Below, piece by piece: positions 1 to 7,895 of a DNA stretch of 64,000 bases (positions within the stretch are counted from its first letter, which is position 1; every line of letters begins with the position of its first letter). The notes below the pieces were generated by a model. That model did no database searches, had not been told where the DNA came from, and was given only the letters and a program-made list of their open reading frames with translations. The stretch comes from Streptomyces sp. MUM 178J. GTDB taxonomy: Bacteria; Actinomycetota; Actinomycetes; Streptomycetales; Streptomycetaceae. Both the position numbers and the translations under genes were made by a program. The DNA lies in assembly GCF_022414575.1 (NCBI RefSeq), contig NZ_JADWYQ010000009.1, positions 1 to 64,000 of the forward strand, written 5' to 3'.

Positions 1-474
1 GCTGACGGTGATCTCCCCGCCCTTGGCGGCTTCGGAGGCGGAGAGTGTGACGTCGGGCTTCTCCGCCAGCGCCGGGCCGCGCCACAGCGCGAGCGCCTCG
101 TCGAGCAGCGCCGTCGCCTTGACGGCGTCGCCGTCGGCCAGCGCCCGCGCCCCCTCGCCCGCGAGCCGGTCGAACCGGTGCAGGTCCACCGCGTCGCGCT
201 CCGCGCACAGCCGGTAGCCGCCCCCCTCGGCGGAGGCCACCGCGGCCCTTCCCAGGGCCCTGCGCAACCGACCCACCAGCGCCTGCACCGCGCCCACCGC
301 GTCCGCGGGCGGTTCCCCGTCCCAGACCTCGTCGACCAGGGCCCCCACCGGGACCGCCCGCCCCGGCCGCAGTGCCAGCGCGGTCAGCAGCGCACGCAGC
401 CGCGGTCCGCCGAGCGCCACGGGCGTGCCGTCGTCGTGGAGTGCCCGAGTCGGGCCGAGTACGCGATAGTGCAC
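1..474 (-). CDS. SARP/AfsR-type transcriptional regulator, N-terminal part (cut by window edge)
   Basis: The reverse strand is open from a GTG at 474 to the left edge, giving 158 residues. It opens with VHYRVLGPTRAL, then a winged-helix part containing ALGGPRLRALLTALAL and VDEVWDGEPP. A bacterial transcriptional activator (BTAD) segment follows, with the typical ALLDEALALWRGPALAE. This order, OmpR-like DNA binding then BTAD, is that of SARP/AfsR-family activators, which often control secondary metabolism. Whether it is a short SARP or a large AfsR/LuxR-type ATPase cannot be told because the rest lies outside. No strong ribosome site precedes the GTG, so the start is provisional. Confidence 0.8.
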   Translation of the reverse strand, partial: MHYRVLGPTRALHDDGTPVALGGPRLRALLTALALRPGRAVPVGALVDEVWDGEPPADAVGAVQALVGRLRRALGRAAVASAEGGGYRLCAERDAVDLHRFDRLAGEGARALADGDAVKATALLDEALALWRGPALAEKPDVTLSASEAAKGGEITVS

Positions 475-680
475 CCGGCCATTGTGTCCGCCGACCGTCC
501 GGGAGCGCGCGCGAGTATCGGCCCGCCCCCTTGCGAGCGCCGCTCCCGAGCCGCACGGCCGGAAACCCCGCACCCGGCCCGGGGCGTTTCACCGCGTGCC
601 GGTACGGTCTACCGCGCACGACCGCCGTACCGCGCCGCCGTACGCGCAGCCGCATGTCCGACCTCCGGGAGCCGAAGCCC

Positions 681-1487
681 ATGAGCACCGCCGCGACCCG
701 CCGCAGCGAGTGGAAGATCAGCCCGGTCTTCCTCGGGATCGTCGCCGTGATGGCGGTGACGGGCTGGGCGGTGTGGACGGACTTCGCCGCGAGCGCCGGG
801 CTCGCGGTGTTCCTGTTCACAACGTCCGCCTGGATCGTCTCACTCTGTCTGCACGAGTACGCGCACGCGCGCACCGCGCACCACAGCGGCGACATCACGG
901 TGGGCGCGAAGGGCTATCTGACCCTCGATCCGCTGAAGTACACGCATCCGCTGCTGAGCATTGTGCTCCCCGTGGTTTTTGTGATCATGGGAGGCATCGG
1001 TCTGCCGGGCGGTGCGGTCTTCATCGAACGCGGCCGTGTCCGGGGCCGCTGGAAGCACAGTCTGATCTCGGCCGCGGGGCCTCTGACGAACGTGCTGTTC
1101 GCGATCGTGTGCACCGCGCCGTTCTGGCTGGACGCCCTGGACGGGGTGCCGGGCGTCTTCCGTTTCGCGCTGGCGTTCCTGGCGCTGCTCCAGGTCACGG
1201 CCGCGATCCTGAACTTCCTGCCGGTGCCGGGCCTGGACGGCTACGGAGTGCTGGAGCCCTGGCTCTCGTACAAGGTCCGCCGGCAGGTGGAGCCCTTCGC
1301 GCCGTTCGGACTGATCTTCGTTTTCGTGCTGCTGTTCTTCGTCCCGGAGGTCTACAACGCGTTCTTCGACGCGGTGTACGCGCTGCTCGACGCCCTGGGC
1401 ATCGGCCAGAACGACGCCTACTGCGGGTACCAGTACTTCCGCTTCTGGGAGGACCCGAACCCGCTGTGCGAGCAGCTGGTCGGCTGA
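681..1487 (+). CDS. M50 (site-2 protease family) zinc metalloprotease, membrane
   Basis: The protein has 268 residues and about six hydrophobic segments. The zinc motif HEYAH is at residues 58-62, and the third-ligand region NFLPVPGLDG is at 178-187, as in the Rip1/SpoIVFB group. These enzymes cut substrates inside the membrane. The start at 681 is preceded by GGGAG at 667-671 with a 9-base spacing; an in-frame ATG at 654 would add nine residues. It is not next to an anti-sigma factor, so its substrate is unknown. The C-terminal tail (CGYQYFRFWEDPNPLC) has two cysteines and is probably outside the bilayer. Confidence 0.88.
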   Translation: MSTAATRRSEWKISPVFLGIVAVMAVTGWAVWTDFAASAGLAVFLFTTSAWIVSLCLHEYAHARTAHHSGDITVGAKGYLTLDPLKYTHPLLSIVLPVVFVIMGGIGLPGGAVFIERGRVRGRWKHSLISAAGPLTNVLFAIVCTAPFWLDALDGVPGVFRFALAFLALLQVTAAILNFLPVPGLDGYGVLEPWLSYKVRRQVEPFAPFGLIFVFVLLFFVPEVYNAFFDAVYALLDALGIGQNDAYCGYQYFRFWEDPNPLCEQLVG

Positions 1488-1544
1488 CGGCGGGACGGCG
1501 GAGGGGCGACGCCGGCTGACGGCGGGACGGCGGCGGGGCGGCGT

Positions 1545-1724
1545 TCAGCTCCTGGCGGTCCCCGTGACCTTGGCGCGGCGCAGGTAGTACCACGCCATAT
1601 TGGAGGAGACGCCGACCAGCAGCACCCAGATGATCCCCAGCCAGCTGCCCTGCACAAAGGACACGACGGCCGCCGCCAGGGCGAGGGCGCAGACGACGAG
1701 GGCGTAGAGGGCGAGACGGGGCAT
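1545..1724 (-). CDS. small membrane protein of unknown function
   Basis: This 59-residue protein starts MPRLALYALVVC and has two predicted membrane helices, roughly residues 4-24 and 27-47, then a basic tail (YYLRRAKVTGTARS). The ATG at 1724 is chosen because CAGGAG lies nine bases upstream on the reverse strand; longer in-frame starts have no such site. It is convergent with the M50 protease. Nothing in it points to a function. Confidence 0.65.
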   Translation of the reverse strand: MPRLALYALVVCALALAAAVVSFVQGSWLGIIWVLLVGVSSNMAWYYLRRAKVTGTARS

Positions 1725-1829
1725 GGGGGTCGGCTCCTGTCCGGTGGCGGTCCGGCCGCGGGTCGGCCGCGGCGCGGCGATACGTACCGGAACAGTGTCC
1801 CCCATGCCCCTGCGCGGGCCGCGCTCCGG

Positions 1830-2555
1830 TCACACGTCGGTGACCCTCAGCCCCGCGTGCGCCTTGTAGCGGCGGTTCACCGAGATCAGATTGGCCACCA
1901 GCGACTCCACCTGGTGGGCATTGCGCAGTCTGCCCGCGAAGACCCCGCGCATGCCGGGGATGCGGGCGGCCAGCGCCTGCACGACGTCGGTGTCCGCGCG
2001 GTTCTCGCCCAGCACCATCACATCGGTGTCGATCTCGTCCAGCGAGGTGTCCTGGAGCAGCACGGCGGACAGATGGTGGAAGGCGGCGGTCACCCGCGAG
2101 TCGGGCAGCAGAGCCGCGGCCTGCTCGGCGGCGCTGCCCTCCTCGGGCTTGACGGCGTACGCGCCCTTCTTGTCGAAGCCGAGCGGATTGACGCAGTCCA
2201 CGACCAGCTTGCCGGCCAGCTCCGTGCGCAGCGCCTCAAGCGTCCTGGCATGTCCGTCCCAGGGCACGGCCACGATCACCACATCGCTGCGGCGCGCGCA
2301 CTCGGCGTTGTCGAGGCCCTCCACGCCGAGGCCGATCCCGGCGGCGGCGGCCTCGGCGCGTTCCGCCGCGCGCGAGCCGATGATCACCTTCTGTCCGGCC
2401 TGGGCGAGACGGTAAGCGAGCCCGCGGCCCTGGTCGCCGGTGCCGCCGAGGACGCCGACGACGAGGCCGGAGACGTCGGGCAGGTCCCAGGGGTCCTTGG
2501 CGGGGGGCTTGGGCGCGGCGCCGGTGTCGGCGGAGCCGGTGTCGTGTGAAGTCAT
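1830..2555 (-). CDS. npdG: NADPH-dependent F420 reductase (F420H2:NADP+ oxidoreductase)
   Basis: The protein has 241 residues. A dinucleotide-binding motif GVLGGTGDQGRGLAYRLA sits near residue 34, followed by KVIIGSR, the NADP-binding signature of this family. Later segments (VVIVAVPWDGH, VVDCVNPLGFD, AFHHLSA, MVLGEN) also match F420:NADP oxidoreductases, which move hydride between coenzyme F420 and NADP in the cytoplasm. Streptomyces make F420. The first 30 residues are a Pro/Ala-rich leader. The ATG at 2555 has only a weak ribosome site. It diverges from the gene at 2652, leaving about 96 bases for both promoters. Confidence 0.88.
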   Translation of the reverse strand: MTSHDTGSADTGAAPKPPAKDPWDLPDVSGLVVGVLGGTGDQGRGLAYRLAQAGQKVIIGSRAAERAEAAAAGIGLGVEGLDNAECARRSDVVIVAVPWDGHARTLEALRTELAGKLVVDCVNPLGFDKKGAYAVKPEEGSAAEQAAALLPDSRVTAAFHHLSAVLLQDTSLDEIDTDVMVLGENRADTDVVQALAARIPGMRGVFAGRLRNAHQVESLVANLISVNRRYKAHAGLRVTDV

Positions 2556-2651
2556 GGTCCCGACATTACTGGCAGGTTCTTGTAGCCCGTACGGGTGAGG
2601 TGGGTGGCAACCCGCGGGCGGGCGGACCGCTCGGACTCCAGGGTGCCGCCC

Positions 2652-3257
2652 ATGGATGCGGTGCGCGTCGCGCTGTTGCGCGAAGTCCTGAGCGGTACGG
2701 AGTGGCCCGAGGCGACCCGTCGGTTCGCTCGGGCGCTGCGGGCCTCGGTCCCGCCGGGCTGCGGCGGCGGGCTGCTGCTTGTCGGCACGGAGCAGTACGA
2801 GCCCTGGCATCTGGCGGCGCATCTGATGGACGAGGCCGCCTGGTCGGGGCTGCCGGAGCTGACGCCGACGCTGGTGCGGCACCGTGTGCGGACCGGGGAC
2901 CCGGCGCAGCTGGCCGTGGGCCTGGGCCGGCTGGAGGCGGCCGGACGGGGGGAGACGCTGCTGCTGGTGGCTCCGGCCTCGCCGGGCGCGGGTCTGCTGC
3001 AACGTGTCCACGACGCACGGCGGGCGGGAGCGACGGTGCTCACCCTGGACGGCGGCGATCCGGAAGTCCGGGGGCTGGCCCATGAGTCGCTGACGGCGAA
3101 TCAGTCCTCGGCGGTGGACCTGGACACGGTGCAGCATCTGGTCAGCGCGGCGGCGGGGGAGAACAACGTGTCCGCGCCGCGGGGGCGGCGGCCCTTCAAG
3201 GAACGGCTGGCACGGCTTGCGGACCGGCTGACCTCACCGCCGCCGACGGGTTGGTGA
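2652..3257 (+). CDS. conserved hypothetical protein
   Basis: This is a 201-residue soluble protein starting MDAVRVALLREVLSG. It has alternating helices and strands (GLLLVGTEQYEPWHLAAHL, TLLLVAPASPGAGLL, GATVLTLDGGD), suggesting an alpha/beta nucleotide- or sugar-phosphate-like fold. The C-terminus is basic (RRPFKERLARLADRL). I do not recognise a family with certainty. In-frame start codons exist further upstream, to 2595, without a better ribosome site. It is divergent from npdG. Confidence 0.6.
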   Translation: MDAVRVALLREVLSGTEWPEATRRFARALRASVPPGCGGGLLLVGTEQYEPWHLAAHLMDEAAWSGLPELTPTLVRHRVRTGDPAQLAVGLGRLEAAGRGETLLLVAPASPGAGLLQRVHDARRAGATVLTLDGGDPEVRGLAHESLTANQSSAVDLDTVQHLVSAAAGENNVSAPRGRRPFKERLARLADRLTSPPPTGW

Positions 3258-3465
3258 CGCTCCGGCGGCCGACTCGGCCGCCCGGGGAAACGGGATTGCC
3301 CGGCGGGTTGACGTTCCCCGGAGCGTCCCCGGCAGGCGAATCCCTGCCGTACGGTCGTAGGCGAACCCCATGAATCCCGGACGAGCGTCACGCCCGCGGC
3401 CTTTCTCCCCACCCCCCCGTCAGGTAACCGGGGACATACGGGCGCTCCCATACGATCGGCCCACC

Positions 3466-4275
3466 ATGTCCCGACGCGCCATGTCCCGATGCGCCATGTC
3501 CCAACGAGCCCTGTCCCCCCGTGCCGCACGGCCCGTCGCGCTGCTGATCGCGCTGGGGGCCGTCGCCTACACCGCCTGGGTCCTCGAGGTCGTTGTGGCC
3601 ACCGGGCTCAACCCCGTACAGACGTACGTCAGCGAGCTCGCCGCCGCCGACCAGCCGCTCGGCGGTCTCTTCCGGGCCGCCGACCTGGCCGCCGGGCTGC
3701 TCGTCCTCGCCGGGGCGCTGCCGGCCCTGTGGAGCGGCGAGCGCTCCCGGCGCACCGTGTGGGAGGTCGTCGGCTGGTCGGGGCTCGCTCTCTTCGGGGC
3801 CGCGACGGCAGTGGACTCCCGGCTGCCGTTGAGCTGCACGCCCACCGCCGACCCGGTGTGCGCGGCCCGGGAGACCGCGGGACTCGTCCCCGCCACGCAC
3901 ACCGCGCACGCCGTCAGCTCCGCGCTCGCGATGACCGGGGCGCTCGTCGGCATCGTCGCGCTCACCGTCGCCGCGCGCCGCTGCGCCCGGCCGTCGCCGC
4001 TGGCCCGAGTCGGCCCCGCACTCGTCGCCCTCGAACTGGCCGCCACCGTCTGGACGCTGGCCGCGGTGGCCGCCTTCGAAGCGGGCCGCGGGACCTGGGC
4101 CCTGGGCGCGGGCCAGCGGCTCCAGGTGCTCCTCGTGGCGGGCTGGCTCGGCGTGCTCGCCCTGACCGTCGTACGCGAACGGACCGTCGTACGCGAACGG
4201 GCTGCTGTACGCGAGCAGACCGTCGTGCACGAGCGGAAGGCCCCTGTGCACGAGCGGAAGGACAGCCGCGGATGA
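3466..4275 (+). CDS. DUF998-type integral membrane protein with repetitive ends
   Basis: About 270 residues with six or so hydrophobic helices; VQTYVSELAAADQPLG near the first loop is typical of DUF998 proteins, whose role is unknown. The N-terminus consists of imperfect 15-base tandem units (MSRRA, MSRCA, MSQRA, LSPRA), so ATG codons at 3466, 3481 and 3496 are all possible starts. The C-terminus carries about five 21-base units encoding VVRERT-, AAVREQ- and VVHERK-like heptads, a charged cytoplasmic tail. Its stop overlaps the next ATG in ATGA, implying coupled translation with the hydrolase. Confidence 0.75.
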   Translation: MSRRAMSRCAMSQRALSPRAARPVALLIALGAVAYTAWVLEVVVATGLNPVQTYVSELAAADQPLGGLFRAADLAAGLLVLAGALPALWSGERSRRTVWEVVGWSGLALFGAATAVDSRLPLSCTPTADPVCAARETAGLVPATHTAHAVSSALAMTGALVGIVALTVAARRCARPSPLARVGPALVALELAATVWTLAAVAAFEAGRGTWALGAGQRLQVLLVAGWLGVLALTVVRERTVVRERAAVREQTVVHERKAPVHERKDSRG

Positions 4276-5168
4276 CTGTCGCCGACGCCTTCGTACGGGT
4301 GGGAGGAGTGCCGCACCATGTGGTCGTCGAGGGCGGCGGGCCGGCGTGCGTGCTGAGCGCCGGCCTCGGCATGGCCTGGTTCGACTGGGACCCCGTCGTC
4401 CCCCTCCTGACCCCGCACCGCACCGTCGTCCGCTTCGACCGCCCCGGCCACGGGCTCAGCGGCCCCGCCGCCGTGCCGCCCTCCGCCGCCGGGGAGGCCT
4501 GCCGGATCGCCGCCCTGCTCGACGCGGTCGGCCTCCGCGAGCCCGCCGTGGTCGCCGGGCACTCGATCGCCGGGTTCCACGCGGAGGCGTTCGCCCGGCT
4601 GCACCCGGACCGCACAGCGGGACTCGTCCTCGTCGACTCCTCGGTCGAGGAGACCGTCCGCACGCCCGCCGCCCCCGCCGTGCGCACGGTCCTCGCCCGC
4701 GGGATCGGGGCCGCCCTCACCGCTGTCGGAGCCCCCGCCGCCCTCGGCCCGGCAGCCCGGCGCGCCGCGGTGCGCCTGTCCCGTACAGGGGGCGGCGACC
4801 CCGCCCCGTACCCCCTCGTCCGCCGCTGCTACGGCGCCTCGCGGGTGACCCGCGGCATCCTGCTGGAGAACGCGCACTACCGCGCCGTCGCCGCCGAGCT
4901 CCTCGCGCTGCGCGATGACCGTCCGCTGCCGCGCGGCCTGCCGGTCGCGGTCCTCGCGGCGGGCGCGGACGCCCGCTGGACCGGGCGGCAGCGCGCACTG
5001 GCCCGGCTGCTCGGCGCGGTCCGCTTTGAACCGGTCGAGCAGTCGGGCCATCTGATGACGCTGGACTGCCCGCGGACCGTGGCGCGGGCGATCCTGGAAA
5101 CGGGTGATCCTGGAAACGGGCGGCCCTCGAAACGGGGGGCCTTGAGCGGGCCGCGTCCGCTCAGCTGA
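4272..5168 (+). CDS. alpha/beta hydrolase
   Basis: The protein has 298 residues. The oxyanion-side motif is FDRPGHGLSG near residues 55-64, the nucleophile elbow is GHSIAG with Ser98, and the late His is in SGHLMTLDCP near residue 260. The substrate cannot be inferred. The start is fixed by the ATGA overlap with the DUF998 gene. The last 25 residues (ILETGDPGNGRPSKRG...) are repetitive and look like read-through of a short duplicated segment (two ATCCTGGAAACGGG units near 5091-5116). The 3' end overlaps the convergent CBS gene by eight bases. Confidence 0.85.
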   Translation: MTVADAFVRVGGVPHHVVVEGGGPACVLSAGLGMAWFDWDPVVPLLTPHRTVVRFDRPGHGLSGPAAVPPSAAGEACRIAALLDAVGLREPAVVAGHSIAGFHAEAFARLHPDRTAGLVLVDSSVEETVRTPAAPAVRTVLARGIGAALTAVGAPAALGPAARRAAVRLSRTGGGDPAPYPLVRRCYGASRVTRGILLENAHYRAVAAELLALRDDRPLPRGLPVAVLAAGADARWTGRQRALARLLGAVRFEPVEQSGHLMTLDCPRTVARAILETGDPGNGRPSKRGALSGPRPLS

Positions 5169-5580
5169 GGGCGTAGACCCGCTCCATCCAGTGGGCGAGC
5201 TGCTCATCGCTCAGATGCTTGGCGAGATCGGCCTCACTGATCATCCCCACCAGCCGCTTGTTGTCGATCACCGGCAGGCGGCGGATCTGGTGGTTCTCCA
5301 TCTCGTTGAGCACGGCCTCCACATCCGAGTCCGCCTCGATCCAGCGCGGCGTCCCCTGTGCCATCTCCTCCGCGGTGACCCTCGCGGGGTCACGGCCCAT
5401 GGCCACACAGCCGACCACGATGTCGCGGTCGGTGAGAATGCCGCAGAGCCTTTCGTTCGCGTCGGCGATGGGGAGCGCCCCCACACCGTGCTCGCGCATC
5501 AGCTGCGCAGCCCGGTCGAGCGTCTCGTGTGCGGGGATCCACCGAGCCCCGGTGTGCATGATGTCTCGTGCGGTCGTCAT
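5161..5580 (-). CDS. CBS-domain pair protein
   Basis: This 139-residue protein is built of two CBS motifs: residues 1-60 (MHTGARWIPAHETLDRAAQ, GILTDRDIVV) and 75-135 (WIEADSDVEAVLNEM, RRLPVIDNKRLVGMISEAD). Stand-alone CBS pairs bind adenosine nucleotides and act as energy or stress sensors. AGGAGG lies seven bases before the ATG at 5580, so the start is firm. Streptomyces have many paralogues of this type, and the partner is not evident here. Confidence 0.88.
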   Translation of the reverse strand: MTTARDIMHTGARWIPAHETLDRAAQLMREHGVGALPIADANERLCGILTDRDIVVGCVAMGRDPARVTAEEMAQGTPRWIEADSDVEAVLNEMENHQIRRLPVIDNKRLVGMISEADLAKHLSDEQLAHWMERVYALS

Positions 5581-5732
5581 GGTAGATACCTCCTGTCACC
5601 ATCGTCATTGCGCCGTTCGCAGGACGCGACCGCAGACGACTGAACGGGGAGTGCGGGGCAACCCCGCACCACCTGGCACCGCACGGGGTACCCCCGCAGC
5701 CGGGACCGACACCCTTCCCCGGAAGCTTTGGC

Positions 5733-5768
5733 GGGCAAGGGCAAGGGCAAGGGCAAGGGCAGGGGCAA
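5733..5768. repeat. hexanucleotide tandem repeat (GGGCAA)n
   Basis: Six units of GGGCAA (the fifth is GGGCAG) in the gap upstream of the CBS gene and downstream of the DUF305 gene. Such short arrays are prone to slippage. No gene is supported across it. Confidence 0.9.
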
Positions 5769-5827
5769 GGCGGGGCACGGCTTGCCTCACCGGCGGGCGG
5801 CGCGTCGGGGCGCGCCACCCGCGGGCT

Positions 5828-6526
5828 TCAGGGGGCGGCGACCTCCGCCCCGCGCTTGCGCAGCAGGTCCGTCATCAGCTCGACCTCCGAGCGCTGCGCG
5901 TCGACCATGCCCTGGGCCAGCTTCCGCTGGGGCTCCACGGCGCACTGCCCGACGCACGCCTCGGCCATCGCGACCCCGCCCTCATGGTGGGCGATCATGA
6001 GCCGAAGGAAGCGGATCTCGGCGTCCCGCCCCGAGGCGGCGCGCAGCCCTTCCAGCTGCTTCTTGGTGGCCATGCCCGGCATCAGCGGACCGTCCCCGGC
6101 CGGGTGGTCGCTCTGGCCCCCGCTCCGGTCATCCTGGCCACCGTGGCCGTCGGCGTCCGCCATCCAGGCCATGGGCTCGCTGCCCGCCTCCATCGCGGGC
6201 AGCCCCCACAGATCCAGCCAGCCCAGCATCATGCCGCGCTGATTGGCCTGAGTGTTGGCGATGTCGTATGCGAGCCTGCGCACATCCTCGTCGTCCGTGC
6301 GGTCCCGGACGATGAAGGACATCTCCACCGCCTGCTGGTGATGGACCGACATATCGCGGGCGAACCCCGCGTCCGGCGAGTCCGTCGACGGCGCGGGGGG
6401 TGCGCCGGCGTCGCCCCGGCCCACGGCGGAGGAGACGGCCGCCGCCCCTGCGAACAGCAGAGCCAGGACGACCGCGGCGATCGCCGCCCGGTGAGTTCGC
6501 GTCAGTCCGCTTCCGGAGCCGCTCAC
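5828..6526 (-). CDS. DUF305 family secreted/membrane-anchored protein
   Basis: The protein has 232 residues. An N-terminal signal-anchor (AAIAAVVLALLFAGAAAVSS) precedes a ferritin-like helical DUF305 domain with the paired motifs FARDMSVHHQQAVEMS and LRLMIAHHEGGVAMAE. An Asp/His/Gly-rich insert (DADGHGGQDDRSGGQ) lies between them. DUF305 proteins are four-helix proteins often found with copper genes, but the role is unproven. The GTG start at 6526 overlaps the upstream stop in GTGA, so it is translationally coupled to the DUF3105 gene. Confidence 0.85.
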   Translation of the reverse strand: MSGSGSGLTRTHRAAIAAVVLALLFAGAAAVSSAVGRGDAGAPPAPSTDSPDAGFARDMSVHHQQAVEMSFIVRDRTDDEDVRRLAYDIANTQANQRGMMLGWLDLWGLPAMEAGSEPMAWMADADGHGGQDDRSGGQSDHPAGDGPLMPGMATKKQLEGLRAASGRDAEIRFLRLMIAHHEGGVAMAEACVGQCAVEPQRKLAQGMVDAQRSEVELMTDLLRKRGAEVAAP

Positions 6527-7164
6527 CCGCGGTCCACCCCGCCCGTGCAGACCGCGCCGCGCTCCGGGGTCTGCGGGCCCTGGACGTACTTGGTGAAGAA
6601 CCGGTCCACGCGCGGGTCGTCCGCCCCGTCGACGGTGAGCTGCTTGCCCCAGGCGCTCAGCGTGATCGTCCCGGTCTGGTCCGGAACGGGGCTCATCAGG
6701 GAGTACGGGGTCTTCTTCACCTTCGCGGCCAGCGTGGCCACATCGGCGTCGGACGCCTTGCCGCCGTACGTCACCCAGACCGCGCCGTGCTCCAGTGAGT
6801 GCACGGCGTTCTCCGCGGGGACCGGCTCCCGGTAGACGTCCCCGTCGCAGTTCATCCACACCGGGCTGTGGTCGCCGCCGACCGGCGGCTTCATCGGGTA
6901 GTCGACGGGGGTCTCGACATGGTTGCGGTCCAGCGTCTGCGCGTCCCAGGACTTCTCGTCGGCGATCGGGGCCTTGGCCTGCGCCTCGCGCCGCTCCTTC
7001 TTCTCCGCCTCCTGGTCCAGGGCGAAGACGCCGAAGCCGACCAGGCCGGCGACGACGACGCCGCTGACGGCGAGGGTGAGGATGCGGCTGCGCCGCTCAC
7101 GTGCCTGCTCGGCGCGGCGCATCTGCTCTACCCGGGCACGGCGGTCACTGCTGCGGGAGTTCAT
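6523..7164 (-). CDS. DUF3105 family membrane-anchored protein
   Basis: The protein has 213 residues. After a basic, Arg-rich cytoplasmic stretch (MNSRSSDRRARVEQM) there is one membrane helix near residues 30-48 (ILTLAVSGVVVAGLVGFGVF). The extracellular DUF3105 domain follows, with HSPVWMNCDGDVY and the signature HSLEHGAVWVTYG. Its function is unknown, and in Streptomyces it commonly sits beside DUF305 as here. A GAAGGA site lies upstream of the ATG at 7164. The gene pair is probably one operon. Confidence 0.87.
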   Translation of the reverse strand: MNSRSSDRRARVEQMRRAEQARERRSRILTLAVSGVVVAGLVGFGVFALDQEAEKKERREAQAKAPIADEKSWDAQTLDRNHVETPVDYPMKPPVGGDHSPVWMNCDGDVYREPVPAENAVHSLEHGAVWVTYGGKASDADVATLAAKVKKTPYSLMSPVPDQTGTITLSAWGKQLTVDGADDPRVDRFFTKYVQGPQTPERGAVCTGGVDRG

Positions 7165-7225
7165 GGTGTGAAAGGTCCTTCGTGAGTGTGTGCTGGTCTG
7201 ACGGAGTCGTTTCTTCCGGTTCCGT

Positions 7226-7660
7226 CTAGGTCCGCAGCACTTGAAGGACATGCAGGTCGGGGGCGCGGGGCCGGGCCTCGCCGCGGGGCAGCCGCCCGTG
7301 GTCCGTCGCCGGCGGGGCGGCGCGCACGGATGAGGCGTCCGCGTCGACCGGGGCGTCCGTCGGGGGCCCGGTGAGCACGGCGGCGGACGTCACCGGCGTC
7401 AGCGCGCAGCGGCCCTCGTCGTACGGGCAGGTGTACGCGCTCCGCGTGGGGTTCAGCGGCCTCTGCGCGCCCTCGGCGGCGAAGCCGAAGGCGCCGGCGG
7501 ATATGCCGGCGGATATGCCGGCGGGGGCGGCGGAGGCGTGGTGCGGGTCGGCCGCCGCGCCGAGGCAGAGGAAGAGCGCGCCGAGCAGCGTCGCCACGGC
7601 GGTCGTCAGGGCCGTGGGACGTGCGGTGTACGCGAGGCGGCCGGGCCGCGGGGCGCCCAT
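7226..7660 (-). CDS. secreted hypothetical protein
   Basis: The 144-residue protein has a clear signal sequence (ALTTAVATLLGALFLCLGAAADP). It then carries a short duplicated stretch, AGISAGISAG, encoded by repeated GGCGGATATGCC. The rest is low complexity with two cysteines (YTCPYDEGRC) and ends APDLHVLQVLRT. I do not recognise a family. It is downstream of the MMPL gene on the same strand, but a hairpin separates them. The ATG at 7660 lacks a strong ribosome site. Confidence 0.6.
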   Translation of the reverse strand: MGAPRPGRLAYTARPTALTTAVATLLGALFLCLGAAADPHHASAAPAGISAGISAGAFGFAAEGAQRPLNPTRSAYTCPYDEGRCALTPVTSAAVLTGPPTDAPVDADASSVRAAPPATDHGRLPRGEARPRAPDLHVLQVLRT

Positions 7661-7842
7661 GGCCGCCGATTGTAGTGCGCGGGACGTGCCCCGCCGCTCG
7701 CGAGGTTCGGCTCCGCCGGGGCATCCGGGGGCGGGGCGGGGTCCCGGTCGCCGTTGCCCGCGGCTGCGGCTGCGGCTGCGGCTGCGGGTACGGGACGGGT
7801 TCGGGGCGGGCCGTGCGGGCTGTGCGGGTGCGGGCCGTGCGG

Positions 7843-7877
7843 GAAGGCTCCCGACGCGCGGTGCGGCGGGAGCCTTC
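7843..7877 (-). terminator. hairpin downstream of the MMPL gene
   Basis: GAAGGCTCCCG at 7843-7853 pairs perfectly with CGGGAGCCTTC at 7867-7877 across a 13-base loop. It lies 19 bases past the MMPL stop, as expected for an intrinsic terminator in this GC-rich genus, where a U-tract is usually missing. A hexanucleotide GGCTGC array lies just beyond, near 7761-7787. Confidence 0.7.
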
Positions 7878-7895
7878 GGTGCGGCGGACAAGGCG

